From: FEB-12 sp964503315
GTDB taxonomy: Bacteria > Zixibacteria > MSB-5A5 > GN15 > FEB-12
Direction: 5' to 3'
Assembly: GCA_964503315.1 (NCBI GenBank)
Contig: CAZCZL010000009.1
Span: forward strand, 62,001 to 126,000
Length of the DNA: 64,000 bases
The notes under the pieces were generated by a model. That model saw only the letters and a list, made by a program, of their open reading frames with translations. It was not told where the DNA came from and made no database searches. Below, in pieces: positions 1-9,241 of the stretch. Positions within the stretch are counted from its first letter, which is position 1; the number at the start of each line of letters is the position of its first letter. A program made the position numbers and the translations under genes.

Positions 1-327
1 GATCTTCTCAGACAGTCGCGCCGCGTCCTGAGAATAGAGTGTGATAAGATGTTGTGCTTTGGGGATGTTACCGGAGGGGGCATCCGCGTGCCATCCATAA
101 ATGAATCCGGAGTAAGCGGCCACGACTGATGCATCCGGTGAATGACCCAACTGCTTTTCACCTGCCAGCGGGATACCGGCATGGCCGACTGCGAACCAGT
201 CGCCGATATGCGTCTCAGCCTCGTAGAAATCATAGTGCATTAGTCGTTGCTGCATGGCAGCGAGCAGCGCCTGACGTTGACCACTCTCCATCGGCCGTTT
301 GCAGACAAATCCAAATATTCCGGGCAT
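1..327 (-). CDS. asparagine synthase-like protein, N-terminal part (partial at window edge)
   Basis: The minus-strand frame is open from an ATG at 325-327 to the window edge (109 codons, no stop), so the gene continues outside. The start reads MPGIFGFV, followed by a typical Ntn glutamine-amidotransferase fold opening (as in AsnB, which starts MCGI). The catalytic Cys2 of AsnB is replaced by proline, so this copy probably cannot use glutamine through the usual nucleophile. Such Pro2 or otherwise altered AsnB relatives occur in exopolysaccharide clusters, where they are thought to amidate or otherwise modify sugars or aglycones. It lies just downstream of the heparinase-like gene on the same strand, inside a polysaccharide locus. 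Family assignment is good; the actual reaction is not known. Confidence 0.7.
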   Translation of the reverse strand, partial: MPGIFGFVCKRPMESGQRQALLAAMQQRLMHYDFYEAETHIGDWFAVGHAGIPLAGEKQLGHSPDASVVAAYSGFIYGWHADAPSGNIPKAQHLITLYSQDAARLSEKI

Positions 328-358
328 ATATTCTCAGTTCCTCAAATGCTAAGATGCT

Positions 359-2347
359 CTATGTTCGGTGGACGAACAGCTCTGTATCAATAGTGAACGC
401 GCCATCAGTGAATGTAGTAGGCTCATCCTGGTGCCAGATGATAAGGGAACGGTCGCCGCTGTCAAGTCTGATGCGATCGAAGGGACGGTCGGACTGGTTA
501 AGTAGGTCGATCTGTACTTTCTCATTCCCGAACGATCCACTCAATGGCGAAAATCGAAAGAGCGTGATCTGCCTAAATGCGTAATCATTGAAGACAAAGC
601 TTTCCACCGTCTTTGACGGAATTTTGAGATTGTATTCCGGCGACACCCAGCCATCGGAGAATCTAGTTCCACAATCGTCGGCAGAGCTACAATTCGACAT
701 CATACAAACGATTTGGTCCCCTCGCCCAAGCACATAGTCATCCTTTTCGCAGGAGACAGAAATGCCGCCGCCTAGGTGAAATCCTGAGGTCCAACAATCA
801 TCTGATTTCGCTTCGCACTTATCTACAATTGCGATCAAGTTCGGTAGAATTCCAATGATCGAGCGCACGTGGCGATAGGAATGAAGGTTGTTTTCATCAG
901 GATCGATCTCACCGCGCAGGAGGAAAGTGTTCGAGCCTTCATCGGCGAACAAGGTACGCAGCGATACTCGCGAGTTCTCTCCTTCGAACTCACCATATCC
1001 TCGTCGATCGCGAACATACAGACAAACGGTATTGTGAGAGTCTGTCTTATGAAAATAGCTTCGCCAATCAGTTCGGACTAGCTCTCGATGCCGTGATACA
1101 AACGTCCCGTACAACCGTCTGAAGAGACCACTTGATTGAATCATGCGACGGATGGTTGGATTATGCGGTCCAAGCACCGAGCTATAGTTGAACCTCCCTG
1201 GATCGACTAGGATCGGGCCATCGGAACTGGTAAGGATAACCTGCAGGTCATCGGCATGAGAGTGCCACTGGCGACGCTTGGGTGGCTTGCCAGAAGCGTC
1301 GAAGATAAGTTGATACTTCTTGCCCGAAGTGGGGTCGTTCCACTTTGAAACAGCCCAGCCGGTTGGTTGATAGACTCTCACGAGGGGTGGCGAGGCATCG
1401 TTACCCCGATCTCCCCGCGCCTGATCGCCGAGCAGAACCTCGCAGAGATGTGAGATATACGCGGTCTCAAAGGCGTCCGAATCGCCGATCTGCGGGATCC
1501 TCCCCTGTGGATCAGTTATCTCCTCGAGGGTCACCAGTAGGGATTGCATCGCTTTGAGCAGCCAATCCGGTACTGGGAGGTCATTCGTCTTGAGGATTGT
1601 CACGTAATCGGCCAGGGCAATAATGCACTCGCCGTGATACATGGGAGCCTGCTCGATCCAGTGGCCATCGGGCTGAATTTCAGTCTTGAGAAGATCCTGC
1701 AGCCTGGCCGAGGCTTTGTCCCGCCAACCCTGTGTGTCGACGTGGCCATGCAGATACTCCGCCGCGGTCAGAAGCGCGCAGCAAATGATCAGCTCCCAGT
1801 TGCCGACCTTGCTCCCCAGCCCGCCGAGCAGGAAATCGACTTCGAACTGAATCTGATCGAACAGGAGTTGGCGCTGCGGTTCGGTGGAATCGTTGGTGTG
1901 ATTCAGAAGATCGAAAGATTTGATGAAATGAAATATCCGCAGGGCGGAGTCGAGGCGGTTGGGCCAGAGGAAGCATTTTGTTTCGCGCCGAGCATGGCAG
2001 AATTGCGTGACATGATCCCAGTAGCAGTCGAGAATCGGTCGTTCGCCGGTCATCTGCCAGCCGGCCGCCAGGTCGACCAAATGACTGAGCCGCGCCAGGG
2101 CATGGGGCCACTCTTCGTCCCCGGTCCGTATTTTCCCCCAATCAATCGGAGACTCGAGCGTCTGATGGACCCAGGTCTTCTCCATATGCCAGGGGTGCCA
2201 GAAGATGATCTCCCCTTTAGCGGCATGTCTCGCCTCTTCGGTCAGTCGTCGCAAGTCAGGGTAGCGAGCGAGGAATGCAGCCGAGTGAACATCGCCGTTT
2301 GGCCAGTAGCGGCGCTTGGGAACAAGATCTTTTGATTGGCTGGCCAC
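359..2347 (-). CDS. heparinase II/III-family polysaccharide lyase-like protein
   Basis: This 662-residue protein has no obvious signal peptide. Residues about 60-310 look like the alpha/alpha toroid of heparinase II/III and alginate-lyase relatives (EQAPMYH at about 232-238, within the region that carries the catalytic Tyr/His in the family). Residues about 355-560 match the heparinase II/III beta-sandwich, including WHSHADDLQ at 361-369 followed by DPGRFNY. The start is a GTG with a purine-rich stretch upstream. In exopolysaccharide loci of the exosortase type, such proteins are common and probably trim or edit the polymer, or are C5-epimerase-like. The gene is transcribed toward the asparagine-synthase-like gene with a gap of about 30 bases, so they are likely co-transcribed. 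Lyase activity is inferred from the family only. Confidence 0.78.
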   Translation of the reverse strand: MASQSKDLVPKRRYWPNGDVHSAAFLARYPDLRRLTEEARHAAKGEIIFWHPWHMEKTWVHQTLESPIDWGKIRTGDEEWPHALARLSHLVDLAAGWQMTGERPILDCYWDHVTQFCHARRETKCFLWPNRLDSALRIFHFIKSFDLLNHTNDSTEPQRQLLFDQIQFEVDFLLGGLGSKVGNWELIICCALLTAAEYLHGHVDTQGWRDKASARLQDLLKTEIQPDGHWIEQAPMYHGECIIALADYVTILKTNDLPVPDWLLKAMQSLLVTLEEITDPQGRIPQIGDSDAFETAYISHLCEVLLGDQARGDRGNDASPPLVRVYQPTGWAVSKWNDPTSGKKYQLIFDASGKPPKRRQWHSHADDLQVILTSSDGPILVDPGRFNYSSVLGPHNPTIRRMIQSSGLFRRLYGTFVSRHRELVRTDWRSYFHKTDSHNTVCLYVRDRRGYGEFEGENSRVSLRTLFADEGSNTFLLRGEIDPDENNLHSYRHVRSIIGILPNLIAIVDKCEAKSDDCWTSGFHLGGGISVSCEKDDYVLGRGDQIVCMMSNCSSADDCGTRFSDGWVSPEYNLKIPSKTVESFVFNDYAFRQITLFRFSPLSGSFGNEKVQIDLLNQSDRPFDRIRLDSGDRSLIIWHQDEPTTFTDGAFTIDTELFVHRT

Positions 2348-2582
2348 AGTGACGGCGGTCTTTCTTTCCGGTTAGAAAGTCGGTTACGAATAAGGGCAGG
2401 GTTGCCCGTTCAACAGTGGCGGAAGATAGACCTGCCGCGTACAGGAATCAACAAAATTCAGGTCTGCAGAGAGATTAAACCCTTGACGATATTATGACAG
2501 GACAACACTTTGCGAACGCCTGACCGCCTTCTGGTGAGCAGGTGGCCAGGACGATCTTCAGCGAGAGAATAGTGCATTGGGT

Positions 2583-3716
2583 ATGATCCGGATCGCATAT
2601 GTCATAGACGAACTTCCGAGCGCCAACGGCGGGACTGAAGGGCAGTTGGTGATGCTGTTGAAGCATCTGGACCGAAGCCAGTTCGCTCCCTATCTTGTCA
2701 CGCTCCGTCCGGCCGACTTTGTCGAGAAAAGCGGGCTTAATGTCCCGAATCGCACTCTACATGTCGGATCGCTCTTCCGTCCCTCGGCTGTCGCGAAAAT
2801 CAACCGGCTGGGAAAATACCTGAAAGAGAACCGAGTCGATATTGTCCAGACGTTTTTTGTCGATGGCAATATTGTTGGGACATTTGGAGCGATTTGCGCG
2901 AAGTCGCCAATAATCGTCTCCAGTCGGCGGAACCTCGGCCATTGGCATGGTCCGGTACATATCGCGTTGCTCAGGTATCTACAGAAGCGGACGGATTACT
3001 ATCTTGCAAACTCCAGAGCGGTGATCGCAAAGACGATCGACAAGGAAGCCGCTCGTCCCGATCAGATGCATCTCATTTACAACGGTCTCGACCTCGATCG
3101 CTTCTCTCGCATCACTCCCGAATTGAGGGCCCAGAAACGCGCTGAGTGGGGGATCGGCCAGCATGAATTGCTGGTCGGGTCGGTAGCGAATCTTCGGGAT
3201 GTAAAGAATCTTGACCTGCTGGTGATGGCCGCATCCGCGCTGAGAACTGATTTCCCTGATCTCAAGTGGGTGATCGTCGGCGATGGTCCGGACCGAGAAC
3301 GCCTCACCGGACTTCTGACGCAGCATGGTTTGACTGACAGGTTCCTGCTGCCGGGGCGGGCAGTGGATGTCATTCCCAGCTTAGCGGCAATGGATATTGC
3401 CGTCCTCTGCTCGGCCAGCGAGAGTTTTTCCAATTCATTGATTGAGTATATGGCGGCGGGATTGCCGGTGATCGCCTCCGATGTCGGCGGGAATCGCGAA
3501 GCGATCACGCACGGCGAGAACGGGATGCTTTTCCCGTCAGGCGACCAGCCAAGGTTTAATGATCTGGTGCGGCAACTGGTCAAAGACCGTGCTTTGTCCG
3601 ATCGGTTTTCATCGGCGGCCAAAGCTGCCGCTCATCAGAAGTATTCAATCCAGAAGTATGTCGCCGAGCATGAAGCGTTTTATCGTCGTGTTTACCAGGA
3701 GAAATCAGGCAGATGA
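2583..3716 (+). CDS. GT4-family glycosyltransferase
   Basis: A 377-residue GT-B glycosyltransferase. It starts MIRIAYVIDEL followed by GGTEGQ, the N-terminal Rossmann glycine loop of GT4 enzymes. The C-terminal half has the VIVGDGPDR strand and the donor-site motif ESFSNSLIEYMAAGLPVIAS (the E-x7-E pattern). I chose the ATG at 2583; a TTG two codons upstream is in frame but less likely. The likely role is adding a sugar from an NDP-sugar to a lipid-linked repeat unit at the cytoplasmic face. Its stop overlaps the next start (ATGA), so it is translationally coupled to the following acyltransferase. Donor and acceptor cannot be read from the sequence. Confidence 0.88.
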   Translation: MIRIAYVIDELPSANGGTEGQLVMLLKHLDRSQFAPYLVTLRPADFVEKSGLNVPNRTLHVGSLFRPSAVAKINRLGKYLKENRVDIVQTFFVDGNIVGTFGAICAKSPIIVSSRRNLGHWHGPVHIALLRYLQKRTDYYLANSRAVIAKTIDKEAARPDQMHLIYNGLDLDRFSRITPELRAQKRAEWGIGQHELLVGSVANLRDVKNLDLLVMAASALRTDFPDLKWVIVGDGPDRERLTGLLTQHGLTDRFLLPGRAVDVIPSLAAMDIAVLCSASESFSNSLIEYMAAGLPVIASDVGGNREAITHGENGMLFPSGDQPRFNDLVRQLVKDRALSDRFSSAAKAAAHQKYSIQKYVAEHEAFYRRVYQEKSGR

Positions 3717-4309
3717 GGAAGATAATTAAATCATTGCTGGTCGGGCTGTTTTACCTGCTGGTACTCCCCTCGGGTGTCGCCTCGTTGGCGCTGCACAAAT
3801 GGTTGGGCAGCAGCATGCTGTTCGATTTCTTCGCCCAGTGGTACAGCCTTTTCCCCGGCAGGATCGGGACACTAACTCGCGCCTGTTTTTACGAGCAGAC
3901 TCTCGCCGAGGCGCATCTTGATCTGGATATCGGATTTGGGTCTCTTGTCTCCAAGATCGATACCACAATCGGACGCGGAGTGTTGATCACCGGTCACACC
4001 GTGATAGGGCGTGCGCATATCGGCGACCGCGCGGTTGTCGCCAATTATGTCTCAGTCCTGTCCGGTCGATACCAGCACAATTTTCAGGATATTTCGAAGG
4101 ATGTGTTGGCCGACGAGGATCGGTTTGATTTTGTCAATATCGGCCATGATGCCTTTGTCGGAGAACATTGCACGGTGATGGCGAATGTCGGGCACCATTC
4201 GATCATCGGTGCCGGGTCGGTGGTGGTGAAAGACATTCCGGAAATGGTGGTGGCGATAGGCGCGCCGGCGAAACCGGTGAAGAATCGCAAGCCGGAAGCG
4301 GCGTCTTAG
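3713..4309 (+). CDS. left-handed beta-helix (hexapeptide) acyltransferase
   Basis: A 198-residue protein with a hydrophobic N-terminus (about residues 8-30, probable membrane association). From about residue 80 onward it shows the hexapeptide-repeat pattern, for example TTIGRG, HTVIGRAHIGDRAVV, then HDAFVGEHCTVMANV and a closing VKDIPEMVVAIGAPAKPV. This is the left-handed beta-helix fold of serine and sugar O-acetyltransferases. It overlaps the upstream GT4 gene by 4 bases and converges with a GT2 gene, overlapping it by 4 bases at the stops. The likely role is O- or N-acylation of a sugar residue of the exopolysaccharide. The acyl donor and substrate are unknown. Confidence 0.82.
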   Translation: MRKIIKSLLVGLFYLLVLPSGVASLALHKWLGSSMLFDFFAQWYSLFPGRIGTLTRACFYEQTLAEAHLDLDIGFGSLVSKIDTTIGRGVLITGHTVIGRAHIGDRAVVANYVSVLSGRYQHNFQDISKDVLADEDRFDFVNIGHDAFVGEHCTVMANVGHHSIIGAGSVVVKDIPEMVVAIGAPAKPVKNRKPEAAS

Positions 4310-5286
4310 TTTCCGCGGACCGCGCGGACTAGCTTGCGGAGTGCGGTGATGAGTCCAACCGGGAAGAACGTCGCGAAATAGTGAAGCTTAACATTCATAC
4401 TGCTATAACCAAAGCTCATCGCCTTGGCGAACTCCACTCGCGCTTTCTTCAGATCGTTCTCCCGATAGAAGTGAAAGTGCGCCAGATCGTAGTGACAATG
4501 GCCCACGCGGTTCCGCAGCCGCTGTTCGTATTTTCGCTCCCACTCCGAACCGAACGCCAACGCCTTCTCGAATAATTGGACGCGACTGATCGCCGGTACG
4601 ATGGTGGTGAGGCCATCGCCGAGCGAATGCACGCGACTCCGAGTCAGTATCTCATCGATGAAGGCGAATTTATAGCGCCGCGAGAGACGCAACCAGAGAT
4701 CGCGATCCTGCGCGCGCGGAAGGGTCGCATCAAACAGCCCTTCAGCATAAAGCGCCTTCTTGCGGACCAGTACCGATGAAAGATTGACGAAGTTTTCGTC
4801 GATGAACAGCGGATAGAGAGGCTCGGTGAAAATGCCCAGTGTGCCGTGTCGCTCGATCTTCTGCTGATGAAATAATCGCATTGTCTTAAAGTAATCACCT
4901 TTGACGATCCGGTCGTTGTCAAACCAGCAGGCATTGGTGACGATCAAATCGATATCCGGATGGGCGACGACCGCCGCGACCTGCTTTTCCAGCTTGGTCG
5001 GCTCCCAGAGGTCATCAGCATCGAGGAAGGCTATCCAGTCATGACTGGCTTGCACGATTCCAGCATTGCGCGAGGCACCTCTCCCCTGATTCTGCTGATA
5101 CCTGTAGTTGACGCGGTCTTGATACGGTTTGACGACCTCAGCGGTGTTGTCGGTGGAGCCATCATCGATGATAATGATCTCGCACTTCCCATACGTTTGG
5201 GCGAGCACGGACTCGATACAACTGGCGATGTACTTGCCATGGTTGTAGGTGCCGATTATGACTGAAACGGGAAACGGCTGGGACAT
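4306..5286 (-). CDS. GT2-family (GT-A fold) glycosyltransferase
   Basis: A 326-residue enzyme starting MSQPFPVSVIIGTYNHGKYI, the classic GT2 opening. It is followed by IIIDDGSTDNT (nucleotide-binding DD motif) and AFLDADDLWEP (the metal-binding DxD). There is a C-terminal helical tail of about 100 residues but no obvious transmembrane segments, so it is probably a soluble or peripheral transferase adding one sugar to the repeat unit. It starts directly after the stop of the upstream acyltransferase gene (no intergenic base), forming the last cistron of the minus-strand operon. Its stop overlaps the convergent beta-helix acyltransferase by 4 bases. Confidence 0.9.
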   Translation of the reverse strand: MSQPFPVSVIIGTYNHGKYIASCIESVLAQTYGKCEIIIIDDGSTDNTAEVVKPYQDRVNYRYQQNQGRGASRNAGIVQASHDWIAFLDADDLWEPTKLEKQVAAVVAHPDIDLIVTNACWFDNDRIVKGDYFKTMRLFHQQKIERHGTLGIFTEPLYPLFIDENFVNLSSVLVRKKALYAEGLFDATLPRAQDRDLWLRLSRRYKFAFIDEILTRSRVHSLGDGLTTIVPAISRVQLFEKALAFGSEWERKYEQRLRNRVGHCHYDLAHFHFYRENDLKKARVEFAKAMSFGYSSMNVKLHYFATFFPVGLITALRKLVRAVRGN

Positions 5287-5904
5287 TTAGTTGGATGGCT
5301 CCGCCGGTGGAGTGGCTGAAGTTGGCTCGGCTGCAGGAGCGGCATTGCGGAAACCGATCACGCGCGCGGGGTTTCCCGCAAGAATAGAGAAGTCTTTATA
5401 TCGCTTGCCACCAACGATCGCTCCGGCGGCAACAATACATCCTTTGCCGAGATGCGTGCCGGGCATGATGAAAGCGTTGGCTCCTATCCAGACGTCATCT
5501 TCGATGATGACCTCCTTGAACTCAGACCCCTGAAAATAGACGGGTGTATTCGGGTCGGCGTAGATATGATTGGAGCTCCAGATCTTCACACCGGGGCCAA
5601 GAATAACATAGTCACCCATTGTCACGCCGCCAGCGGCCTGAATATTGCAATCAATGCCCAGTGAACAGTGACGACCAACTGTCAATTTCTGCGGGTTGCG
5701 GATATAGAGCCGTTCGAGAAACTTGGTATCGGGTCCGACTGATTTCACATACTTCTTGTAGAAGCGATAGCGAATAGTATAACCGATGTAACTTGGGATG
5801 AGCGCGAGAAACGCCTGTTTGTGTATATAATGACGTCCCTGAAGATCCCACTTCATTTGGCGAAGTGTTTGAAAGAACGATTTGGTGCTGCTCCAGAATC
5901 CCAT
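5287..5904 (-). CDS. sugar O-acetyltransferase of the left-handed beta-helix family
   Basis: A 205-residue protein of the WcaF/maltose-acetyltransferase type. The hexapeptide domain spans about residues 65-180, with GVTMGDYVILGPGVKIWSSN, the catalytic-loop-like SNHIY histidine, IEDDVWIGANAFIMPG, GKGCIVAAGAIV and the closing FSILAGNPARVIGFR. The first 60 residues are basic and aromatic and may bind the membrane or the polymer-assembly complex. The C-terminal 20 residues are a low-complexity Pro/Ala/Glu/Thr tail. It is a middle cistron between the FemAB-like gene (21 bases upstream) and the GT2 gene (directly abutting). It is likely to decorate the exopolysaccharide. Confidence 0.85.
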   Translation of the reverse strand: MGFWSSTKSFFQTLRQMKWDLQGRHYIHKQAFLALIPSYIGYTIRYRFYKKYVKSVGPDTKFLERLYIRNPQKLTVGRHCSLGIDCNIQAAGGVTMGDYVILGPGVKIWSSNHIYADPNTPVYFQGSEFKEVIIEDDVWIGANAFIMPGTHLGKGCIVAAGAIVGGKRYKDFSILAGNPARVIGFRNAAPAAEPTSATPPAEPSN

Positions 5905-5925
5905 GGTTCTACCTGAATTGCCCGG

Positions 5926-7089
5926 TTATCCGTTCTTTTTGCTCAAGAGCCATTTCTTGATATCCTTGGCGGTCTTGTTGCGGAACAAAATAGTCGCCAG
6001 CTTTGAGTAACGCGCCGAAAACATGGTCGAAGCGATCCTCTCCGACAGCCTGCTGCCGTAGATGATGACCCGATAATTCTGCCGAACCGTATTCGCATAG
6101 CGATCCTTGTATCCTTCGTCACCGCGCGCAAAATCAAGTTCGATAAGATCGCGCTGCAACGCGTCATCCATCAGGTAACGAAGGATCACCTGCCCTGGAG
6201 ATTTCTTGTAGAACTCCTTGTTGAAGCAGGTCTTGTACAAGTATAGCTTCTTTTCGTACTCGAGAGAAACATATATCGCGACATAGGTGTCGTTGAGCGT
6301 GAGGCTCGAGAAGTGTACCCACCCCTTGGGGTGCATCTTCCGGAAGAACGCCCGATAGAAGTTCTTCATCGGTTCGAAGCGGAAATAACTGGGGGTCGGT
6401 GTGCCGTCCCACCGGTCAACATGCTGGGCGAAGAGGTCGTCGAGATGGGACATCGCTTCAGTGGTGTCCGTATATCGGTTGAAGCCGAATTTCCCTTCTT
6501 TGTCGAACCAGTTGATATACGACGTGATATTCCGCTTGTGGTACATCTTCTTGGCTGCCGCTTTGTCGTCGATGACCATTGCGGGGCATGTATCTGACGG
6601 TTCGATACGGAATGGCAAGCCTCGACGGCTCAGTATCTCGATAAGTTTGTTATAAGCTGAGTTTTCCCCGCGCATCTGGTCAAGAATGACTTTCCCCCAT
6701 TGGCCGCGCATGGCAAGAAGCTGATCGACGACCGCCTCAAGCGCTTCCGGGTGAGCTGGATCATAGAGAATATCCGCGTAATCGTTCTGGGGATAACCGA
6801 CAAAGGTCAGTAGCTTGCCCGATCGAACGCAGAAAGGCGCAATGGCGACGACTCTACCCTGTTGAGAAACAATGATGATCTTGAGTGAGACTTCGCCGCC
6901 GAATACTTCGAGCCAGGCGGATGCCCATTCAAAGGTGGCGAAAGGTTGACGATGCTCGGAGCGAGCCAGCAGGTCGTTCCACAGAGTCTCGTACATCTGC
7001 AAGTCCGAAAGCGAGGTGACCACAGTCACCTGCGTGGAGGAACGGGCCGTACTCGTAGATTCAGTCATTCGCTCGACACCACCGATCAT
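5926..7089 (-). CDS. FemAB/GNAT-like acyltransferase of exopolysaccharide locus
   Basis: A 387-residue protein with the double-GNAT layout of the FemAB/BioF2-like ('CelD') family. The N-terminal part carries LWNDLLARSEHRQPFATFEW, the typical opening of this family. The C-terminal GNAT domain (about 170-340) includes FYKKSPGQVILRYLMDDALQ and LDFARGDEGYKDRYA, the signature of the exosortase-associated FemAB proteins (the 'LDFgrGde.YK..wa' pattern). The probable function is transfer of an acyl or aminoacyl group onto a sugar. It lies between the polysaccharide deacetylase (12 bases) and the acetyltransferase (21 bases). Deacetylation followed by re-acylation of amino sugars would be a coherent pair of steps, which is inference. 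Confidence 0.8.
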   Translation of the reverse strand: MIGGVERMTESTSTARSSTQVTVVTSLSDLQMYETLWNDLLARSEHRQPFATFEWASAWLEVFGGEVSLKIIIVSQQGRVVAIAPFCVRSGKLLTFVGYPQNDYADILYDPAHPEALEAVVDQLLAMRGQWGKVILDQMRGENSAYNKLIEILSRRGLPFRIEPSDTCPAMVIDDKAAAKKMYHKRNITSYINWFDKEGKFGFNRYTDTTEAMSHLDDLFAQHVDRWDGTPTPSYFRFEPMKNFYRAFFRKMHPKGWVHFSSLTLNDTYVAIYVSLEYEKKLYLYKTCFNKEFYKKSPGQVILRYLMDDALQRDLIELDFARGDEGYKDRYANTVRQNYRVIIYGSRLSERIASTMFSARYSKLATILFRNKTAKDIKKWLLSKKNG

Positions 7090-7101
7090 GCAAGATTTCC
7101 T

Positions 7102-8118
7102 TTATAATCGTAGAAGCTCAAACGCGCCGGAGAGCCGCAGCTTGAACTCCATCATGGTCATGTTATTGCCGATGTTTATTCGCTTCAAGTCGTGGAGTCC
7201 ATCGGCGGGACCAACCAGACCCTCGATTGTCGTGACCGCGGAATCAAAATGCATTGCGGCCATCTTCATATGTGTATCCGAAAAATCAGCCCGGGTCCCG
7301 TTTGGGTACGCAAAGTGCCGGATCGGATGATTTAATTCTCTCTCCAGACGCGTCTTCGAGCCAACCATCTCCTGTTCAGCCTGCTGATCGGAGACTTTCG
7401 ACAGGATGGCGTGGCTCACCGTATGAGCGCCAAATTCGACAAGTCCGGAGCGGTCCATTTGCCTTATCTCATCCCAGGTCAAGCCATCGAATGGTGCCGC
7501 ATGCTCGCGAGCGACAGCCCCGCCGAGTTGACGTGCTATCTCCGCGATCACCGGCTCTCGCCGGTCGGCCTGCAACCCTTTCAATGCGCGTCCAACTGAG
7601 GTCTCAGCGGCTCGTCTGGTTGTATCAGAGTCCAACTCGAGTATGGGCAAACCATACGTGCTGAGATCAAGTTTGCTCGCGTTGGTCGAGCGAATCAACC
7701 CGCGCACGTAGTCGGTCCAGATCATACCGCCAAACGTTGGTGGTCGATCTATCAGCGAGATGGCGACAAAGATCGTCGCTGGAGTCTTCAACTCAGCCAG
7801 CACCGGGTAGGCTGTCGTCAGGTTGTTCTTCAGGCCATCATCAAAAGTTACGATAGCCGCCAACCTGCCGAGAGTACCGGTGCCCTTCTTATTATCGACA
7901 AATTCAGTCAATCTGACCGGGCGATAGCATTTGGCCAGATGCTCTATCTGGGCCCGAAACTGGCCGACCGGGAGCTGAGTCCAGACATCGATATCTTCTT
8001 GCACCACACCGTGATACATCAAGATTCGGGTTTTGTCTCGGGTTAACCAGCGAGCCATCAGCCAGAAGCCGCTCCAGTACAGGAGTGCATATATACTATA
8101 TTTCAGCGCCCGTTTCAT
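7102..8118 (-). CDS. polysaccharide deacetylase (NodB/CE4 family)
   Basis: A 338-residue protein with an N-terminal hydrophobic segment (about residues 7-25), probably a membrane anchor or uncleaved signal. The NodB domain shows motif 1 VTFDDGLKN (catalytic Asp plus metal Asp), motif 2 GAHTVSHAILS (the two metal-binding histidines), and motif 3-like FAYPNG. It probably removes N- or O-acetyl groups from the exopolysaccharide in the periplasm. XrtA-type exopolysaccharide loci nearly always contain such an enzyme. Spacing to the neighbouring genes is 10-12 bases on both sides, so it is part of the operon running from about 12.3 to 4.3 kb. Confidence 0.88.
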   Translation of the reverse strand: MKRALKYSIYALLYWSGFWLMARWLTRDKTRILMYHGVVQEDIDVWTQLPVGQFRAQIEHLAKCYRPVRLTEFVDNKKGTGTLGRLAAIVTFDDGLKNNLTTAYPVLAELKTPATIFVAISLIDRPPTFGGMIWTDYVRGLIRSTNASKLDLSTYGLPILELDSDTTRRAAETSVGRALKGLQADRREPVIAEIARQLGGAVAREHAAPFDGLTWDEIRQMDRSGLVEFGAHTVSHAILSKVSDQQAEQEMVGSKTRLERELNHPIRHFAYPNGTRADFSDTHMKMAAMHFDSAVTTIEGLVGPADGLHDLKRINIGNNMTMMEFKLRLSGAFELLRL

Positions 8119-8128
8119 GGATAATTCT

Positions 8129-9241
8129 TCAGGAGCCTGAAATCACGCGTTGGTAGATATCCCGCAAAGCATCAAGTTGCCCCTTGAAAGTAAACGATCT
8201 GGCGAGTGTTTCCAATGCCGCCTTTCGATATCTCTCGCGCGTTTCCGTGTCGCCGCACATTTCGAGCATGGCGTCACTGAGCGCAATTGGATCTTTGGCC
8301 GGCACCAACAAGCCATTCGCCTCATGCTGGATGAGTTCCGGAACACCACCGACCGAAGTGGCGACCACCGGTACACCAAGGGCCATCGCTTCGAGAATGA
8401 TGTTGGGTAGTCCTTCGGACAGCGAAGGGTTCACGAGCAGATCCGCGGACTTCAGAAAGCCGAGCATATTTCGTTCATGTCCGGGACAGAGAATGGAGTC
8501 CTGTAGGCCCACAGCCCGAATCTGCGAGAGGATAATATCGAAATCCGGACCATGCCCGAACATCACAACCTTGATACGAGGGTTCTTTCGGATGGCCCGA
8601 GCCGATGCTTCGACCAGATCCTTCTGTCCCTTTTCCTGACTGAATCGCCCACCGGCAACGACGACCAGAGCGTCTGGCGGAAATCCGAATCGCTGTTTGA
8701 GCGAGACGGCCTGAATACCGGCGAAGCGATCGAGTTCTATGGCGTTATGAACGACCGCGATCTTGCCCGGTGATATCCACAAGCGGGTGAGGCGGTTTTT
8801 CTGGCTGTGCGAGACCGCAACAATACGGTCGGCGAAACGGATGACGAACTTGTCGATCAGTGTGTAGATCTTGACCCGCAGTGTATCCTGTGTCCAGCCT
8901 CGCGAGAAGCCGATCCATCGGACTTTGGCACGACGGGCCGCCAGCCAGCCGATGACATGCGTTCGATAGTCGTGAGTGCAGAGTATATCGAATTTCGCGG
9001 CGACCAACCCATCGGCTACCTTCTGTATGGCGGAGCGGTCATACGCGCTGGTGACCGGAAAAAGCATGGTCTCCAGGCCATCGGCGGATATCACTTCCAG
9101 AAATTCGGGTGGTTCCTTGTGCTCGGAGAACGACCCGACCACAACGTCAATACCGGCCTGTTTGGCGATATGCGCGTGCATATGAAGTTGGCGCTCAGGT
9201 CCACCGTAGAAATTGGAGGCGCGCAGGTGGAGAATTCTCAT
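8129..9241 (-). CDS. GT4-family glycosyltransferase
   Basis: A 370-residue GT-B enzyme. The N-terminus MRILHLRASNFYGGPERQL carries the glycine-rich loop. The C-terminal domain has VVAGGRFSQEKGQKDLVEA, VMFGHGPDFD and the donor motif SEGLPNIILEAMALGVPVVA (E-x7-E). It overlaps the upstream GT4 gene by 4 bases (ATGA), indicating translational coupling. It is expected to add a hexose or similar sugar to the lipid-linked intermediate. Donor specificity is not evident. Confidence 0.9.
   Translation of the reverse strand: MRILHLRASNFYGGPERQLHMHAHIAKQAGIDVVVGSFSEHKEPPEFLEVISADGLETMLFPVTSAYDRSAIQKVADGLVAAKFDILCTHDYRTHVIGWLAARRAKVRWIGFSRGWTQDTLRVKIYTLIDKFVIRFADRIVAVSHSQKNRLTRLWISPGKIAVVHNAIELDRFAGIQAVSLKQRFGFPPDALVVVAGGRFSQEKGQKDLVEASARAIRKNPRIKVVMFGHGPDFDIILSQIRAVGLQDSILCPGHERNMLGFLKSADLLVNPSLSEGLPNIILEAMALGVPVVATSVGGVPELIQHEANGLLVPAKDPIALSDAMLEMCGDTETRERYRKAALETLARSFTFKGQLDALRDIYQRVISGS

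Noticed and set aside
129..584. 151-codon plus-strand ORF
   Set aside because: It covers the ends of two convincing minus-strand genes and has no family motifs or ribosome site; an antisense shadow.
1544..2335. 263-codon plus-strand ORF
   Set aside because: Entirely antisense to the heparinase-like gene, which has clear domain motifs in its own frame.
2483..2511. TTGACG followed by CACTTT as a promoter for the GT4 gene at 2583
   Set aside because: The -35 box is good but the -10 box is a poor match; not strong enough to list.
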